Origin: Pithys albifrons albifrons
Lineage: Eukaryota > Chordata > Aves > Passeriformes > Thamnophilidae
Reading direction: 5' to 3'
NCBI RefSeq assembly: GCF_047495875.1
Contig: NC_092497.1
Location: 2,089,437 to 2,153,436, forward strand
Length of the DNA: 64,000 nucleotides
In this document: piece by piece, positions 10,701 through 23,949 of the stretch
Position numbering within the stretch: position 1 is the first letter of the stretch
How the letters are laid out: each line of letters begins with the position of its first letter
Translations under genes and position numbers: made by a program
Notes under the pieces: model-generated
What the model saw: only the letters and a program-made list of their open reading frames with translations
What the model was told of the DNA's origin: nothing
Databases searched by the model: none

Positions 10701-12555
10701 TGTAGGTGCCTCCTGTGTTCTCAATATGGTGCTTGGGAAGGACGGCAAGACCTAATTCAGTGGTCTTCTCTTTTAATTAAAAGCCCAAAGCTAAATTATT
10801 TTGCTCCTGTGTGTGGGTTACAAGTTGGGAGGGCTTGGGTGGTGTAAGGAGGTGCAGGCTGTTTGCAGGGGTTTGTTCACAAGCAGCTTGTCCCAGCAGT
10901 GCCTGGTGTCTGCCATGGGATGGGCTGTTCCCGCTGCTTTGTTATATGAGTTCGTTTAGCACCAAGGCATAAGAGGTTCCTCTAATTTGGGAGTGGAGGT
11001 TGGCATACATGCCATGGCACACCCCAGAACAGCAGTGGAAACCCATGAGCATCATCAGGGGCCAGCAGCTGAAGCTTTCCCATTCCATCACGTAGGCATG
11101 ACTGCTGGTTGATACTCCTTTGATTTTTCCAAACACACATTGATTATTGCTATTAATTTTATTGACTTGCCCTGGTGGCTGACATATCCAGCACTGGAGC
11201 AGGGCTCTGCTTTGCTACATGGGGAAAAAAAGTTCTCATCAAATGTCCCAAACATCCCTGTCCAGTCCCACAGCAGGAGGTTTGATGCTCACCAGTCCAG
11301 CCCAGCTCTGCTTTTCCTCCCCTTCTTGCAATTCTTTTAATGCCACGTAACTGACAGCAGGATCCAACCCTGTGATTCAGAGCTTTCCATAGACACATCT
11401 CAGGGAAGATTAATCTCCCTAATGAAAGCTGGGCCTGAGACAGCTGTGACTTTCAAACCTTGGTCCCAAGTAAACCAAGGAGATCTGGGAGGCTCATAAC
11501 TTCCTGAGCAAGTGATGTATAAAGCAAAGTAATTACAATTAACCTCAAAGCATGAAACAGTTTGTCTTTCAGGCAAAAAATAAAACCAAACCAAACATTG
11601 CTCCCTGGACTTGAGTTGAAAATGAGTGGATTTTTGTGTCACATTAGCTGTGCCTTTAAAAGAAAGAAGATATCTTTTTAATTTTTAATTGTAATGGGTA
11701 AGTGATAATGAAGTTCTCCTTTTCACTGGAGCAGTGTGGTTCTGTCACTGGAGCAAGCTGCCTGAAGCTGGCATGTTTGGAAACGCAGTTATTGTTGTGT
11801 AAATCAGTGTGGGGTGACTTAATTAAACACAATCAGGGCCTTGTGGGTCTCTGAGTACAGAAATGTGGAGTGGTGGCCAGGGCAGGGGAGGTGGGGGTGA
11901 CAGGGCTGGTGTGGGGGATGGAGACAGAGCCTTTTGCAAAGTCCTTCTATCCCTATACATGACCTGCCTCACAGCTGGTGGAGTTGAGCATGGATGGATG
12001 GGTGGCAAACATGGGAAGGCCATAGGGACCTTTAGACTTTGCCCATCTGCCCATGTGGATTTTTCGGGGTGCTGTGTGGACTCTGTGCATGCACCCCAAG
12101 CATGAAGGATTTGGCTGCTGCTTTCCAAGCACCATCCAGCAGCTTTGACTTTGCAGCCCCACTGTCTCCTTCCTGCACGGAAATGCTGGGTGAGTTTCTT
12201 CCGAAACAAACTCCACGTTGGCAAGGCAGCCCTGTCTCTGTTTCATGCATCCTTGCTTTCAGCGTGGGGCTGGAGCTTGCATCCCAGGAAAATAATACAT
12301 ATCCAGGAGGCCAAGACAAACAGTGTCTGCCTGCTTTTTTTATGACCTCTTGTCGTTCCTCCCAGCCATCAAAACTATTCCCTTAATAAAGGACTTTTTG
12401 ATCTCCAGGGGAAACTTTCTTACTTCTCAGGGTTAAAACAAAGGCAGTTGGCAAAGGGAAGGTCTGGAAAGACCAGGGGCTCCTGCTTTTTACAGCCGTT
12501 TTCATGGCAATGTTTTGATTTAGAATGTCATTCAGATTCAGAACTGGGGATGATG
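7708..12555. other. Unique non-coding DNA
   Basis: About 4.8 kb without a detectable CR1 copy, the longest such gap in the window. The long minus frames at 8181-8753 (190 codons) and 9017-9517 (166 codons) show no recognisable family or domain. The stretch 9530-9790 looks non-repetitive and is a candidate conserved non-coding element. Nothing else can be called. Confidence 0.45.
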
Positions 12556-12557
12556 AA

Positions 12558-12814
12558 CAGGTTTTAAACTGACAGAGGGGAACTTTAGATTAGAGATTGG
12601 GAAGAAATTCTTGTCTGTGAGGGTGGTGAGACCCTGACACAGGCTGGACAGAGAAGCTGTGGCTGCCCCTGGATCCCTGGAAGTGTCCAAGGCCAGGTTA
12701 GACGGGGCTTGGATCAACCTGGTCTAGTGCAAGCGTCCCTGGCTGTGGCAGGTGAGTGGACTGAGAGGAGCTTTAAGGTCCCTTCCAACCTAAAGCATTC
12801 TGGGATCCTATGAA
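12558..12814 (+). mobile_element. CR1 LINE 3' fragment
   Basis: Plus-strand CR1 from 'gaactttagattagagattggg' through 'gagaagctgtggctgcccc', 'tggaagtgtccaaggccagg' and 'ggtcccttccaacctaaag' to a decayed tail (tgggatcctatga). It is an older copy judging by several changes. Confidence 0.9.
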
Positions 12815-15495
12815 AAGGGTGGTTACATTTTAGAGGAAAATGCAGGTAGTGCATTTCAGTGAAGGTGAGATGCCCCAGCTGACAGCCATCTTCCCCAGGA
12901 CTAACCCAGCAGCTTGTCTCATCCTGGTGACTTCAAGCACAGACAGTGGCCCCACAACCCCTAGGGCCCTGTGGAAACTCTACCAGGAACATTGGATAGG
13001 TAAAAATAACTCAGCCTAATGCTTGGGACACCATCATCAACCCTACTTTAAGCCCCAAGTCCTGGTATCATGTGCTGGTGTTGTTTGTCCACTTTTGTTA
13101 GTGGACTGAAGGAGAGAGCAGAATGCACTTCTACCTGCGTGGTGTGGAGAAGAAGCTCAGAATCTTGTCTGCCATTCAGACTTAGAGGCAAAGAAGTAAT
13201 TTGTTTAAGCCATGGGAATTTTTTTTTATTTGGAAACTGCCAGAGGGATTTTGAACCTCCAGGGCTTGCAGTTACAGGTGCGACAATTAAAAGTTTGGGA
13301 TATTTAGTGAACTCTGCATAGCTGTTTTTCCTCTTTCATAGTTCCAGCATACCTTCTAATTAATTCCCTTTAATTGCTTTTAATTTCCTTTCCTCCTTAT
13401 TTCTCCTTCCGTATAACTAGTGCTGTCATCCTTTTAGTTTGCCTTTCATGTTGGAGACTCTCCATTTGATTTTGTTTCATCCACATTGTGTCTTGCAGCT
13501 ATTTCATTCCTGGAAAGCTCCAGCACCACAGATAAAATCTAAGTGGATTCAGAGAACCTGAAAGGATCGCCTGCTTCATGGCTTTCTCTTTAGTAATATG
13601 GGAGATAAACAGAATGTAAAAAGAGTTCCATGCTCCTTGGAAAAGGGCCATTGCCCGTCACCTATATTTTTGTGGTACCATCATGCTGTGGATGCTCTTA
13701 GTCACCAGTGACAAGATAAAGAGCCTCCTGGTATCTAGTGCTGGCGGGTGTCTGAGGCCGAAACGGGCTCTTGGGATGACACACTGTCTCGCTGTATGTT
13801 GATTTACCGCCGCCGTTCTGCCTGGCAGCATCCCCCAAATTCCCACTGCTGGGACAGCTGGCACAGGGTCTGGCAGCTGGCTGGCAAGCCGTGATCCCTG
13901 CCTGGATGGAGTGGACACAGGGATGGTGGCAGTGTGCTGCTTTTGACCAGCTGAGGTCAAATTGTTAAAATCTTGACATTCGTCTGTGATACCTTTCGGT
14001 TTTAATGTGCACTAAAGGGCACCTTGTGTTTTGATTGAGGTACTTTCCAACCCAGTCAAAAATAAAAAAATAGAGGCAAGCAAAACCACTGTTGAACACT
14101 CAGAAGAGTCCTGAGGGCTTGGATCCATCCAGATGGGTGACTGTCAGCAGAGCCCCGTGGAGCTTGGCCAATATACAGGATCTGATGAGCTGACTGAAGG
14201 TTGGAGACCGTAGATTTTTTATACCTGTTCCCTTTCTGAATGAAATTCCAGTTACTTTGTCTAATCTAACATTTTTTCATGCTGCTCTGACATTTTTAAT
14301 GATATTTTAACACTGTCTACCCTGATGGTTTTCACCCAACAGAGCTAAGTAAAGTGGTGATGGCTTCCTCTCTTCTTGGGAGGAAAAAAAATATCCATCA
14401 ACAGCTAATTCCATCTGGAATTGGCTGAATCATCTACTTTATATTGTAATGCTGGTAAAGTTCTGGAGAAGTTAACACTGGGATCATGAGGAGAGTGGCT
14501 GAGAGTCAGCTGAGGACTTTGGTGGTGAGGAAGGTCTTAGTGGGGAGCAGAAGGAATGTGGACAGCAAGGGCTGTCCCAACCACTGTGATCTGGGGACAT
14601 GCACCTGTGTAGGGTGGGATTGTGGAGCAGTGTTTCACAAGCTGGTGAAGAAACTTTGGTCTGATCCAGTTGCTGGAAGGAAAGAAACAGCTGAATTTGT
14701 ATGAAAATTGATAGTAGAGCAAGCAGCAGGAGGAAAGTGATCCCAGGACTTTGAAGTGCCAAGAAGAGCAGTGCTAGAGACAAACACATCTCCTGCCACC
14801 CAAAAGACTGACTCATGCTACCTTGAAGTTTATTATGGATTGTTACTATTCTACTAGCAATGTGGATGGTTGGAGGGTCCCCAGCCAGTCCTCCCTGAGC
14901 CTGTTCTGGTGAATGTCATGATGAAATGGTGAAACAGAGTGGGTGGGCAATGTTCAGGGCTGGTCTGTGAGCTGTGGGGTCTGGTTTTGCAGAGCCCACT
15001 TTAAAGGGTGGTGCAGGACTTGTAATGAGTTCTTAGTGAACTGCCCCTGTTGGATAGGGGAGCAGTCTTGCAGCTCTCTGCTCTGTCCAGGTGGGACCAA
15101 GCTGTGGCCAGGAGCTAAAGTGGCATCCAAGTTAACCCTGGGGCTGTCCCCGCTGTTTGGGAGTCCAGGACTGAAGTGGCTCTGTGCCAGGCAGTCACAA
15201 AGATGGAGTATTTTGCAATAAACTGATCTGAGTACTCTGTGCCTTTGCATTTGTGAGTGAATCATCCTGGCGGGAGCTGAGAGTGAGCAATCTCTGAAGG
15301 CAGTGCTGAGGTGGCAGTGGGGCAGGTCTCTGCCAGCCCCAGGCTGGGTGGCAGTTAAGGGGGAGGCTCCTTGTCCCCATCCTGTCTGGGCACGTCCCCA
15401 TGGCTGAATCTGGGGGCTGAGATCAGGGGGCTGAGGCTGAGTGGCTGGCTGCTGGTCCTGACAGCAGCATCTCCTTCTTGTAACTTTTGGGGAAT
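12815..15495. other. Unique non-coding DNA with a small CpG cluster
   Basis: No gene recognised. Around 13741-13830 CpG dinucleotides are denser than in the flanks (for example 'ctggcgggtgt', 'gaggccgaaacgggc', 'accgccgccgtt'), although the block is far too short for a CpG island. Open frames on both strands at 14484-14816 have no family match. Confidence 0.4.
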
Positions 15496-15496
15496 T

Positions 15497-15945
15497 GAGG
15501 AACTATAGAAGGGTTTGAGTTGGGAGGTCATCTTCTCCAACCCCCTATGAGGAGGGACATCTTCAACTAGATCAGGTTGCTCAGAGCTTCATGCAGCCTG
15601 ACCTTGAATGTTTCCAGGGATGGGGCAGCCTTGACTTCTCTGGGCAACCTGTGCCTCACCACCCTCAGCATAAAAATATCCCTGCTATTTAATCCAAACC
15701 TACCCTTTCTATGTTCAAAACCATCACACTTGTTCTTTTGCAGTTGGCCCTGCTAAAAATCTCACCCCTGTCTTTCTTGTAAGCCCTTTTAGGCACTGGA
15801 AGGGGCTCTCAGGTCTCCCCGGAGCCTTCTCTTCTCCACATGAACACCCCCAGCTCTCCCAGCCTGGCTTCAGAGCAGAGGGGCTCCAGCCCTCAGAGCA
15901 TCTCTGTAGCCTCCTCTGGACCTGCTCCAGCAGGTTCCAAGCAGC
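15497..15945 (-). mobile_element. CR1 LINE fragment, longer 3' copy
   Basis: Minus-strand CR1 of about 450 bp. After the diverged tail it reads 'atcaggttgctcagagc', 'gatggggcagccttgac', 'ctgtgcctcaccaccctc', 'ggggctctcaggtctccc' and 'agcctcctctggacctgctccag', which carries it back into ORF2 sequence. It has many point changes and is an old copy. Confidence 0.9.
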
Positions 15946-18900
15946 AGAACTTGGACATCCTTCTCCAGGGTATAATGGGGAGATGCATGTCTCCTCTTTG
16001 GCATAAAAAAACACCACAAGAAAGTTTTGGGCTACTGCCCCTCCCTGAGAGCTTGGCAGACCCTCCATCCCCCAATGAGAGAGACAGGATGCTTTATGTC
16101 CTCGGTAGTCAGCCCCTTGGCTGAGCATCCCTCGGCACTGTGCTCCCGACTCTTCCCGCTCCCATCTTAATAACTGTAAAGATCAGGGTTGCCAAGGTCT
16201 TCCCGTTGCTATAGTGAGATTAGATAGGGCAGAGCGCTGCATTCCCTCTGCCGAGGGGAGAAATCACTCTCATCCCTTCCCTGGGCTTCACCAGCCGGGT
16301 TTTTTTCCATCCACCAGTGGCTACTAATTGCACCTGAAAGACGTGCAACGTATTTCACTGGAATTAATATTCCATAGCCTTTTGAAAAAAAAAAAGAAAA
16401 AATTAATTATCAAGGCATTTTCTTTTGGAACCAACTTAAGAGACTCTCCGGCTGGAACGAGTTTACAGCACTAACTGTGAAGTTAAAATATTTATCTTCA
16501 TAAACACGTCACTCGAGCTGTGCTATTCCTCGCAGGGTCATTAGCAAGAGGCACGTTAGTCCAATGAGGAGGTGCCTGGGAGACACAGATTTGCCTTTTG
16601 CTTCTGGGCGGGGTTAGGAGATGATTTATTAAACGAATTTGAGAGCTGCGAGTCTGGCCAGACCTCTGAGTCAAACTGCTGTAGGAAAAAATCCCACCAG
16701 CTGGAGCTCTTGCAGGCAGAAGATGGGGTGCAGTCATTTTGATACGGTTGATTATTTCCTGATGTGGAGGTGTCCTCCCCAAAAACTCGTGAGGACGTAC
16801 AGCAACTGATCCAGGGACCATCAGATTGCAGGAGGTAGTTTTTGTTTTAATTTTCTTAGGTTTTATTTTTTTTGGTCAGATTTAATTTTAATTTCCTGAG
16901 GGTTTTTTTTTCACTTTCTTAGTTTTTGTTTTCATTTTCTTGGCACGCCTGGGGGCTTGGTTAGGTTTATATAAGAATTCAGGTGAGATCTCCCTGAGTA
17001 TAGGAGTGGAAAGCTTGGGGTAGGGCATGTTGTCCCACCCTTCTGCCTCCTTTTTTGGGTTGATAATGTTGTTTTTGAGCACATAAAGTTTAACCCCTTA
17101 TAGCCCAGTACCAAACGTGCAGTGAAGAGTGATGTCTGTGGTCTGCTCTGTGTGTGGGAAGGGGATGGAGGGCTTGGGTAGTGGTGTGTTTTTGAGACAT
17201 GTGGCTGTGTTTTGTGCATTTTGGCTGCTTGTATCCCAGGACATGGAGTGGGGTGAAGGATACGGGTTTTTTGGAGGTGTTGCTGCATGATGCACTGCCC
17301 AAAGCTCCTGACTTTTCTGGGGAACCAGGGGTGTTTGTGTCTGTCTGATCTTTAGACTGAGGAGGAATGTGCAGGGGAAGAACTAGTGGTGGCTAGAGGT
17401 AGTCCTTGGTTAGTGACAGTGGCAGTAAAGATTATTCAAGCTGAGCAGCTGTAACTGAGTTTTTCCCTCTGAAATCCTCTTCTCCTTGGGTCTCCATCCA
17501 TCATGTATGCAAACAGCACAAGGAATGACATATGGTCTGACCAAGATCATTCCAGGGTCTTGCACCCCAGTCAAGGCATGGGGCTCACCCTTTGCTGCAC
17601 CTTGGGTAAGTGGGAGGGGTATTGAAGAAGTTTGTGATACCTGCCAGGCTGCACAGGTTCAGAACAGAGACAGGGAAGAAGCAAGTGATATTTCCCATCC
17701 TCTGAGCAGATAAACATAGCCTTAGCAAGGCTTGGGGTACATTAGTCTTCCTCTCCAACAGCAAACCTCAAATTTAGAGTGAAATTTTTGAAAACAGTTC
17801 TCCTGAGCAGCACTTTAAGCTCTCTGTTCAAAGAGGACTGTTGATAGAGATCCTGTTTTCTGTAGGAAACCAGTTCTTGCAGAGATTTTCTGATGGGTCT
17901 CAATTTGTGCCTTCTGCCCTCGTCTCTTCTGCTTGCTGTCTGCTGACTTAAGGTGCTTTTCAGAATAGTTTTCTCTTATTTTTTGGCAGGATTTTCAGTA
18001 GCAGACATCACTCCTTGACTGCCTGGTCTGCCCTGCTTAGGCAACCTCAAATGCTGATGCTCTCCTTGCTCCCACCACTGCTCTTGGCTCGTGGTCAGAA
18101 TGGGAAGTGCTGGCTGGTGCTCTCCATGTACTCTGTTAGCACATTTTTTTGTCAGCTCTGTCATGACTTAATCTGATCATCATTCAGCAGTGATGGCTAA
18201 ATGGCACGGGGTGTGCTCAGCACTAATCACTTGAAGGAGATGTATGCAAAGGTTACATCCTGGTGGTAAATGTCATGCCCTGTGCAGTTCAATCAGGGCT
18301 GATATTTATGTGATCATGATCCACTGTGCCGAATGGAGAGCCCTCCTCCCAGAGAAATCCAAATATTTTGGCTGCAGCAGGACCTAACCCTCATTTTTGG
18401 GAAGTTTTATTGGCTGCACTTTTCTGGCAGAAGGTTCCTGCTGCTGGTGCTTGGGTTGCAGCTGCCACAATGAGCATCCTTGGCTTACAGGAACGGGGAC
18501 CTTTTAAAGGAGCAGCTGCTGTGGCTTCACCAAGTGTGACCTGATGGAATAATGGTTGGTGTCCTGGATAGGTGCATCTGAATGATTTCTGGTCTCAGTC
18601 CTGTGTCTTTTTGATATAAAACAGAGGAGGGAGTCCTTGGTAGGTGTTCCCAGTTTGGGTCTTGTGCCAGTGAATCTGACACTCTGCATATGGAAGGGAC
18701 CTGGTAGAGCCTTGGCTCTGATGTGAAACCCACCCATGAGGTTCCAGGGGAGGGAATCTCTTTCTGGAAACCCCCATGAGATAAAGGCCGTGATTGCCCT
18801 TGGTGAAGTGAGTTTATTATAGTTTTAGGGAGAAGAGTATTTTGGAATAGTGTAAACCTTGGTATAAGTTTTGCCCTCAGGGATTTCTGGGAATGTCCAA

Positions 18901-20770
18901 AACCAAGAGCAGGGGATGGGAGGGATCAGAGTGGGCTGGGGAAGAACACACAGGGAAATATAAAGGGAAAAGTGGAATAAAGGCAGCTTCCCTGGGTGTG
19001 GGGATAAGGAGGGGGATGTCTTAGCTGGAGTGAGGGCTGGAGCTGGTGTCTGGCCGTGCATACTGGAGGTTGGATAGCAGGAAACTACCTATGATGGCGA
19101 TGGTGAGGTCGATGGTGGACCAGCAGTAGAAGTGGGAAGGAAAGTAGCAGCAACAGCCTGCAAGGGAGCAACTCCATTGTGTGTTCTCCAGCTACCACAG
19201 AGACCTTGAGAGTGTGAGGCGTGTCATACCTGGAGTACTGAATGGTGCTTACAGCTGATCAACTACTCAACTGGCCTTTTTCATTCTCCGTGACAGAGAG
19301 GCTGTGTGTGGGAGCAGGATGCTCAGCCCTCGTCCATGCTCAGGAGCAGCAGGTACCCACAAGCATGTTGGTAGAAGCCACAGTGAAACTATCCATGTGT
19401 TACTGCTGCATGGGGAATGTGGGGAAAAAAAACTGGGATATGTTGTGGGGGAGCAGGGAGGGAGAGGATCACACTCTCCCAATTTCCTTTGGGATACTAC
19501 AGGACACTTGGAGCTCATCCTTGGATATTGGGGTGTCCCATTCCTTGGCTGGTTCTGCCAGCTGTGGTGCTCAACTCCCACTTCCCAGCCATGCCAGAAG
19601 ACATGAATTATGTATGGCCACTAAAACTCTCACCCTGTTGCTTCTGATTACAGAGAAATTACGGGTTACTGGGCCAGACTGTGCAGCTGGTGACGTCTGT
19701 GGGGCTTTGATGCCTCAAGCAGAATTTGGTCAATGATGCATGGCTAAGTGCAGGTGCTCGGAAGCAGCCTGACCTCAGCTTGGAGCTCCTCGTTATCCAA
19801 AGCCTGGACTTCACAGGGAGTTTGCAAGCCCTGAGACTTGCCTCAAATCGTTTGTATAATTTTTTTTTGGTCAGTCTTGCAAGGCTTCTGTTTTGGGTGC
19901 TGTTTCCCGTGACTCAGAGGGTAAATAGCAGTTGCTCTGCTCACCTGGTTTGCCTGCTAAAAATGAATGAGAAACAGTTCAGGGGCCTTGTTTCCGGGTT
20001 GTTTCCTTCTATTTTGGGTGAGTTCATCTCTGATTATGGGCTCTCAAACCTCAGAAATTCGTAGCTGCCTGTCTACTCTCTAATTTTTTATTTTATTTTA
20101 AATGGAACAGGAAAGGAACATAGCCCTCTTTTATTGTAAAGTCATAAATACTCCAAAGAGCAGGTGGATTTTGCAGAACTCCTGGCATAAAACAGTTGAG
20201 AATGCATGCCTGGGTAGTGATGCAAGCATGAGGAAGCAGCCCAGTTTTTTGGCAATGAACAGTAAGTACTAAGAAACTTTATCATGAGCACATTAAAACT
20301 TTTATGTCCAGCTCCACAGACTTCCCTTGGGCCATTTGTTGTGATATGTCATACTGGAAATGTCATGAAGAGGAGGTGCATCTTTCTCAGCTACATTTAA
20401 GACCTACAAAGCTGTAATTATAGTCATTATTGCAAGGCTGTTTCCCATTCTGTGGTGCCCAAATGGGAAGACAGAAGGACAGAGATGAGTGATGAAGGTG
20501 TTGGAGTTGGTGTGGATTTACATCCAGGCAGGGCTGTGCTTGGTGTTGGAGGAGATGGGAAGATGCATGTACGAGTCTGGGAGGAGATGGTTGCACAATA
20601 TGTGCCCACACAATCACAAAGGCACACACAAACAGGCTTGTACACGCTTTGTTACTCATGTTGGACCACTGTCCCAGAGCACAGACCCTTATACATCCCT
20701 CAGCCACGTGCTGGAGCTTGCTGAGATCACCTTGGCTTACAGGGGACTGTAGATAAGATAGAGTCCCTCT
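15946..20770. other. Unique non-coding DNA with CpG-enriched block at 16.15-16.82 kb
   Basis: No repeat of length and no recognised gene. The block 16150-16820 has visibly more CpG than its surroundings and no repeat signature, so it is the best candidate here for a regulatory or conserved non-coding element. The rest shows only short frames. A 69-nt minus-strand exon candidate at 19089-19157 is listed separately. Confidence 0.45.
19089..19157 (-). other. Possible 69-nt exon, minus strand
   Basis: On the minus strand an acceptor (tgctcccttgcag) is followed by 69 nt open in one frame and a fair donor (ATAG|GTAGTT). The frame (CCCYFPSHFYCWSTIDLTIA and a little more) uses mostly C-ending codons. 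The plus strand of the same bases is a loose GATGGT-type repeat, which could produce that bias without coding, so confidence is low. Confidence 0.2.
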
Positions 20771-20771
20771 C

Positions 20772-21160
20772 CCATGAGGAAATGCTGAGAGAGTTGGGGT
20801 TGTTCAGCCTGCAGATGAAAAGGCTCCAGGGAGACCTCAGCCCCTTCCAGGGCTTAAAGGGGCTACAGGAAAGTTGGGTACAGTCCTTAGCAGGGTCTAT
20901 CACAATAGGGCAAGAGGTAGTGGTTTTAAACTAAATGACAGACCATTTAAACTACATCTAAGGATGAAGGTTTTTACAATGAGGCTGGTAAAACACTGGC
21001 ACAGGTTGCCCAGATTGCTAATGGGTGCTCCATCCCTGGAAACATTGAAGACCAGGGGCTCTAAGCAACCTGATCTCATTGAAGATGTCCCTGTTCATGG
21101 CAGGAGGTCGAATTAGATGATCTTTGAATGTCACTTCCAACTCAAACTCCTTTATGATTC
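20772..21160 (+). mobile_element. CR1 LINE fragment, about 390 bp
   Basis: Plus-strand CR1 containing 'gagagagttggggttgttca', 'ctccagggagacctcag', 'cacaggttgcccagattg' and 'tccatccctggaaacatt', ending near 'cacttccaactcaaactcc'. The tail repeat is decayed to 'tttatgattcctcc'. It includes sequence equivalent to the end of ORF2. Confidence 0.88.
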
Positions 21161-21945
21161 CTCCTGCATGCTGGTATTGGTCAGCTCTTATGGGGAATGC
21201 TGCTGACCTCCACACTTGCTGCAGAGCAAGTATCTACAGACAGGTCAGCTTGTGGTGGATGTAATGTAAGGCCAGGTAGCAAAAAGCTGATATTGGGAAC
21301 TGGAATTCATCCCAGGAGGTGGGGAACCCCTGAGGGGACACTTGGATTTTTCCCTCCCTTGGCCACTACCTCCCTATGTGACCACAACAGGTCACTCCAG
21401 GTTTTGTGTTTCCACTGCCTTGTCCCTGGAGCATTTCTTTGCTTTTCTGGGGCAGGGATTTTCTTTGATGTTCTAAGTAAAGCAGCAATAGCTGGCCTAG
21501 CATGATATTATGCCCCCTTGGCAAGGTCTGTGGACCTCACTGCAATATGGATGGGGAATTGTAATGATACAACGTTCAGCCAATGCCCAAAGCCAGTACC
21601 TGCAGGTCTTCTGATGTCTCCCTCCTTAAGGAGGTGGAAGATGTTGATGTCTGCAGTGAAATGACCCTGACTTGCACTAACTATCCAGACATTCAGATTT
21701 TTGTCTTATAAAACTTGTACAAAATAAACAAAAAGTTCAAAACAAGGGATGGCTTGGATTTTCCTCTGAGCCCCAAAGATTGCTGCTTTGATCTTGGCAA
21801 ACTTTATAGAAAGCAGTGATGGGTTGGCATGAGTGGAATAATCACCTGGAATGAAAGAGGTCAATAAAAGAATTTCTGGGCAGTTGGAAAGACATGAGGA
21901 GCCTTAGACTGCTGGTCATCCAGTTACCCTAACAAGAGCCAAGGA
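21161..21945. other. Unique non-coding DNA
   Basis: No gene, repeat or RNA signal recognised between two plus-strand CR1 fragments. Confidence 0.45.
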
Positions 21946-21947
21946 GT

Positions 21948-22151
21948 GTCTATCTTTCTGAAAAGTGTGATCAGGCATTGGAAGGGGCTGCACAGGGAGG
22001 TTTGTAGTCCCCATCCCTGGACGTGTCCAAGGAATGACTGGACATGGCACTCAGTGCTCTTTACTAGGTGACAAGGTGGGCATCAGGCACAGGATGGACT
22101 TGATGACATTCGAGGTCTTTTCCAGCCTAAATAATTCTGTGATTCTGTGAT
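21948..22151 (+). mobile_element. CR1 LINE 3' fragment, second subfamily
   Basis: Plus-strand CR1 whose 3' part reads 'gactggacatggcactcagt' and 'gtgacaaggtgggcatcag', then 'gaggtcttttccagcc' and two tail units (attctgtg twice). This 3' UTR differs from the common type here ('ggagcaacctgggatagtgg') and matches the copy at 46628-46961, so at least two CR1 subfamilies are present. Confidence 0.9.
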
Positions 22152-23945
22152 CCCACTAGGATGTGGGATCACTGTGTACTATGCAGTTGTTGGTGGTGGC
22201 TGGGAGTGGCTCCAAAGAGAGAGGGCTTGGAATGGGCAGCACAAGGGAGGAGCAAGTGCACATCTCAGTCCCATCTGCTGGGAGACTGGAGCTGAATGTT
22301 GTGGTGGTGCTAATTTCTGCTAATGAGAAAAGGGCAAGGCTTGAGATCCAGCTGCTTGGCTGGGTTGGTGTTTTAGAACAGAGCAGGATTGGATTAATGC
22401 TAAGTAATTTAGAGCTGAGAGGGAGAGTGGATTTTATTCTCCCTTCTAAATCCTCTGTGAGTTCTTCACAAATTATTTCAGGTGACTTCCATGGTGTGAG
22501 TTCTGTTTAAGTTCTGTGTGTGACCTTGACCAAGGCACTCTAGTCTGAGATACATGAAATTGATTTTGGTTGATACCTAAATAAGGTCTAGAATCCCTGT
22601 GCATCTGGTCCTCAGCTGTGAAGCCCATGAATTAATCCTGTGTGGGACTATCCAAACACACAGGCTTCGCTGTGTTTATCTGCCAATTGAATTCCTGTGC
22701 TGTTTTTCACAACTAGGGAAGCAGAAATCTTACTTTTCTCCCAAGCTCTGGGAAGTTTGTGGGGCACCTGGAAAGGTGGGGCTACAGCAGTGTGGAGTTT
22801 TCCATAAAATAGAGGAGAATTTGCCATCTACTTCCTGTGATAGTGGTTTGTAAAGCCAGCTGATGTCCGTGCACTAGTGATCACAGCCTGTCAAGTGTGG
22901 ATCTTTGAGGTCTCTCTGACGGTTTGGCTTCTTTGCTTGTCTATAGGTAAAGGTCAGTGGAATTTTAGGGCCTCAAATCCCCAGGGAACCATCTGATCAA
23001 GTTATTTTTCCTGTAATTTTTTGCTTTGAGTCCAGAGGCCTCCTCCCTTCCCCTTCAAACCCTTCCTCTGCTCTCTGTTTATTCCTTTGAAATCCCGTTT
23101 CCTTCTTCCCACCAGGATTCCCTCCCTACCAGGAAAATCCAAGCTGCTTTTTTTAATGCTTGAGTTAGATATAAAATATGATTGAGGTTCTGGGCACCTC
23201 CAAAATGCCTGCCATGCCTATGAAGATTTCTCCAGACATCTAATGCCTGCAAATACTGGCCAGCAGGACACAGACACCTTGGAGAAGGGTTTTTTGGCTG
23301 GAAGTGACCGTGTGCTGGAGTTCAAAGCATCGTTAGGTGCAGACTGCGTGATTCCCCTCCAGGGTTTTCCAATCCCTTATTCCCATTTCCACATACCCAA
23401 GAAACAACCCTCGGTACCAGCCCTCGGTGCATCCCTAATTTTGCTCTCATTTACAAGGGTGCAGCTCTGGTTGCTCTGCTGGGAGTGTTATTCCTGCATG
23501 GTAGTGAGGAGTAGTTGGGTTTTTTAATCACTTGTTCCAAATGTAATGCCCAGGCTGTTCTGAGTCATGTCAAGAACTGCAAAACAAGGCATCCAGCCCC
23601 TGTCCTTCACACTGGTGGCCAATGATATCGGTGGTGCAGGGCACTCCCAGCCCTGCTTGCTGTGCCCTGGCTCTGAACACACAGCCTGGGATAAACAGGG
23701 TCTCTCTCTGCTGGAGAAGAGAAAGGCAAGGGGTAAGATGTGAACCAGAGCGTGATTTGCCACAGTGACAGTGAGTATGGCACTTAAAAGTTGTTTCAGT
23801 GTTGTGTTGCAGGTCTGTGCCGTGATGTAAAACACAAACACCAGCAGGAAAACCACCAGGCAGTCAGAGGAGATGCTGCATCTCAGGAGGAGGCTGTGAT
23901 TTAGGAGGTACCATGTGCTCCCTGCAGGGTGCTGTTGGGGAGCAC
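22152..23945. other. Unique non-coding DNA
   Basis: No CR1 of useful length and no recognised gene. A 141-codon minus frame over 23524-23949 has two hydrophobic stretches and is discussed as a lead. Nothing else is called. Confidence 0.4.
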
Positions 23946-23949
23946 ACAC

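Noticed and set aside
12130..12189. Plus-strand frame ending at a good donor (CTGG|GTGAGT)
   Set aside because: The acceptor is weak and several overlapping frames are open on both strands; not better than chance.
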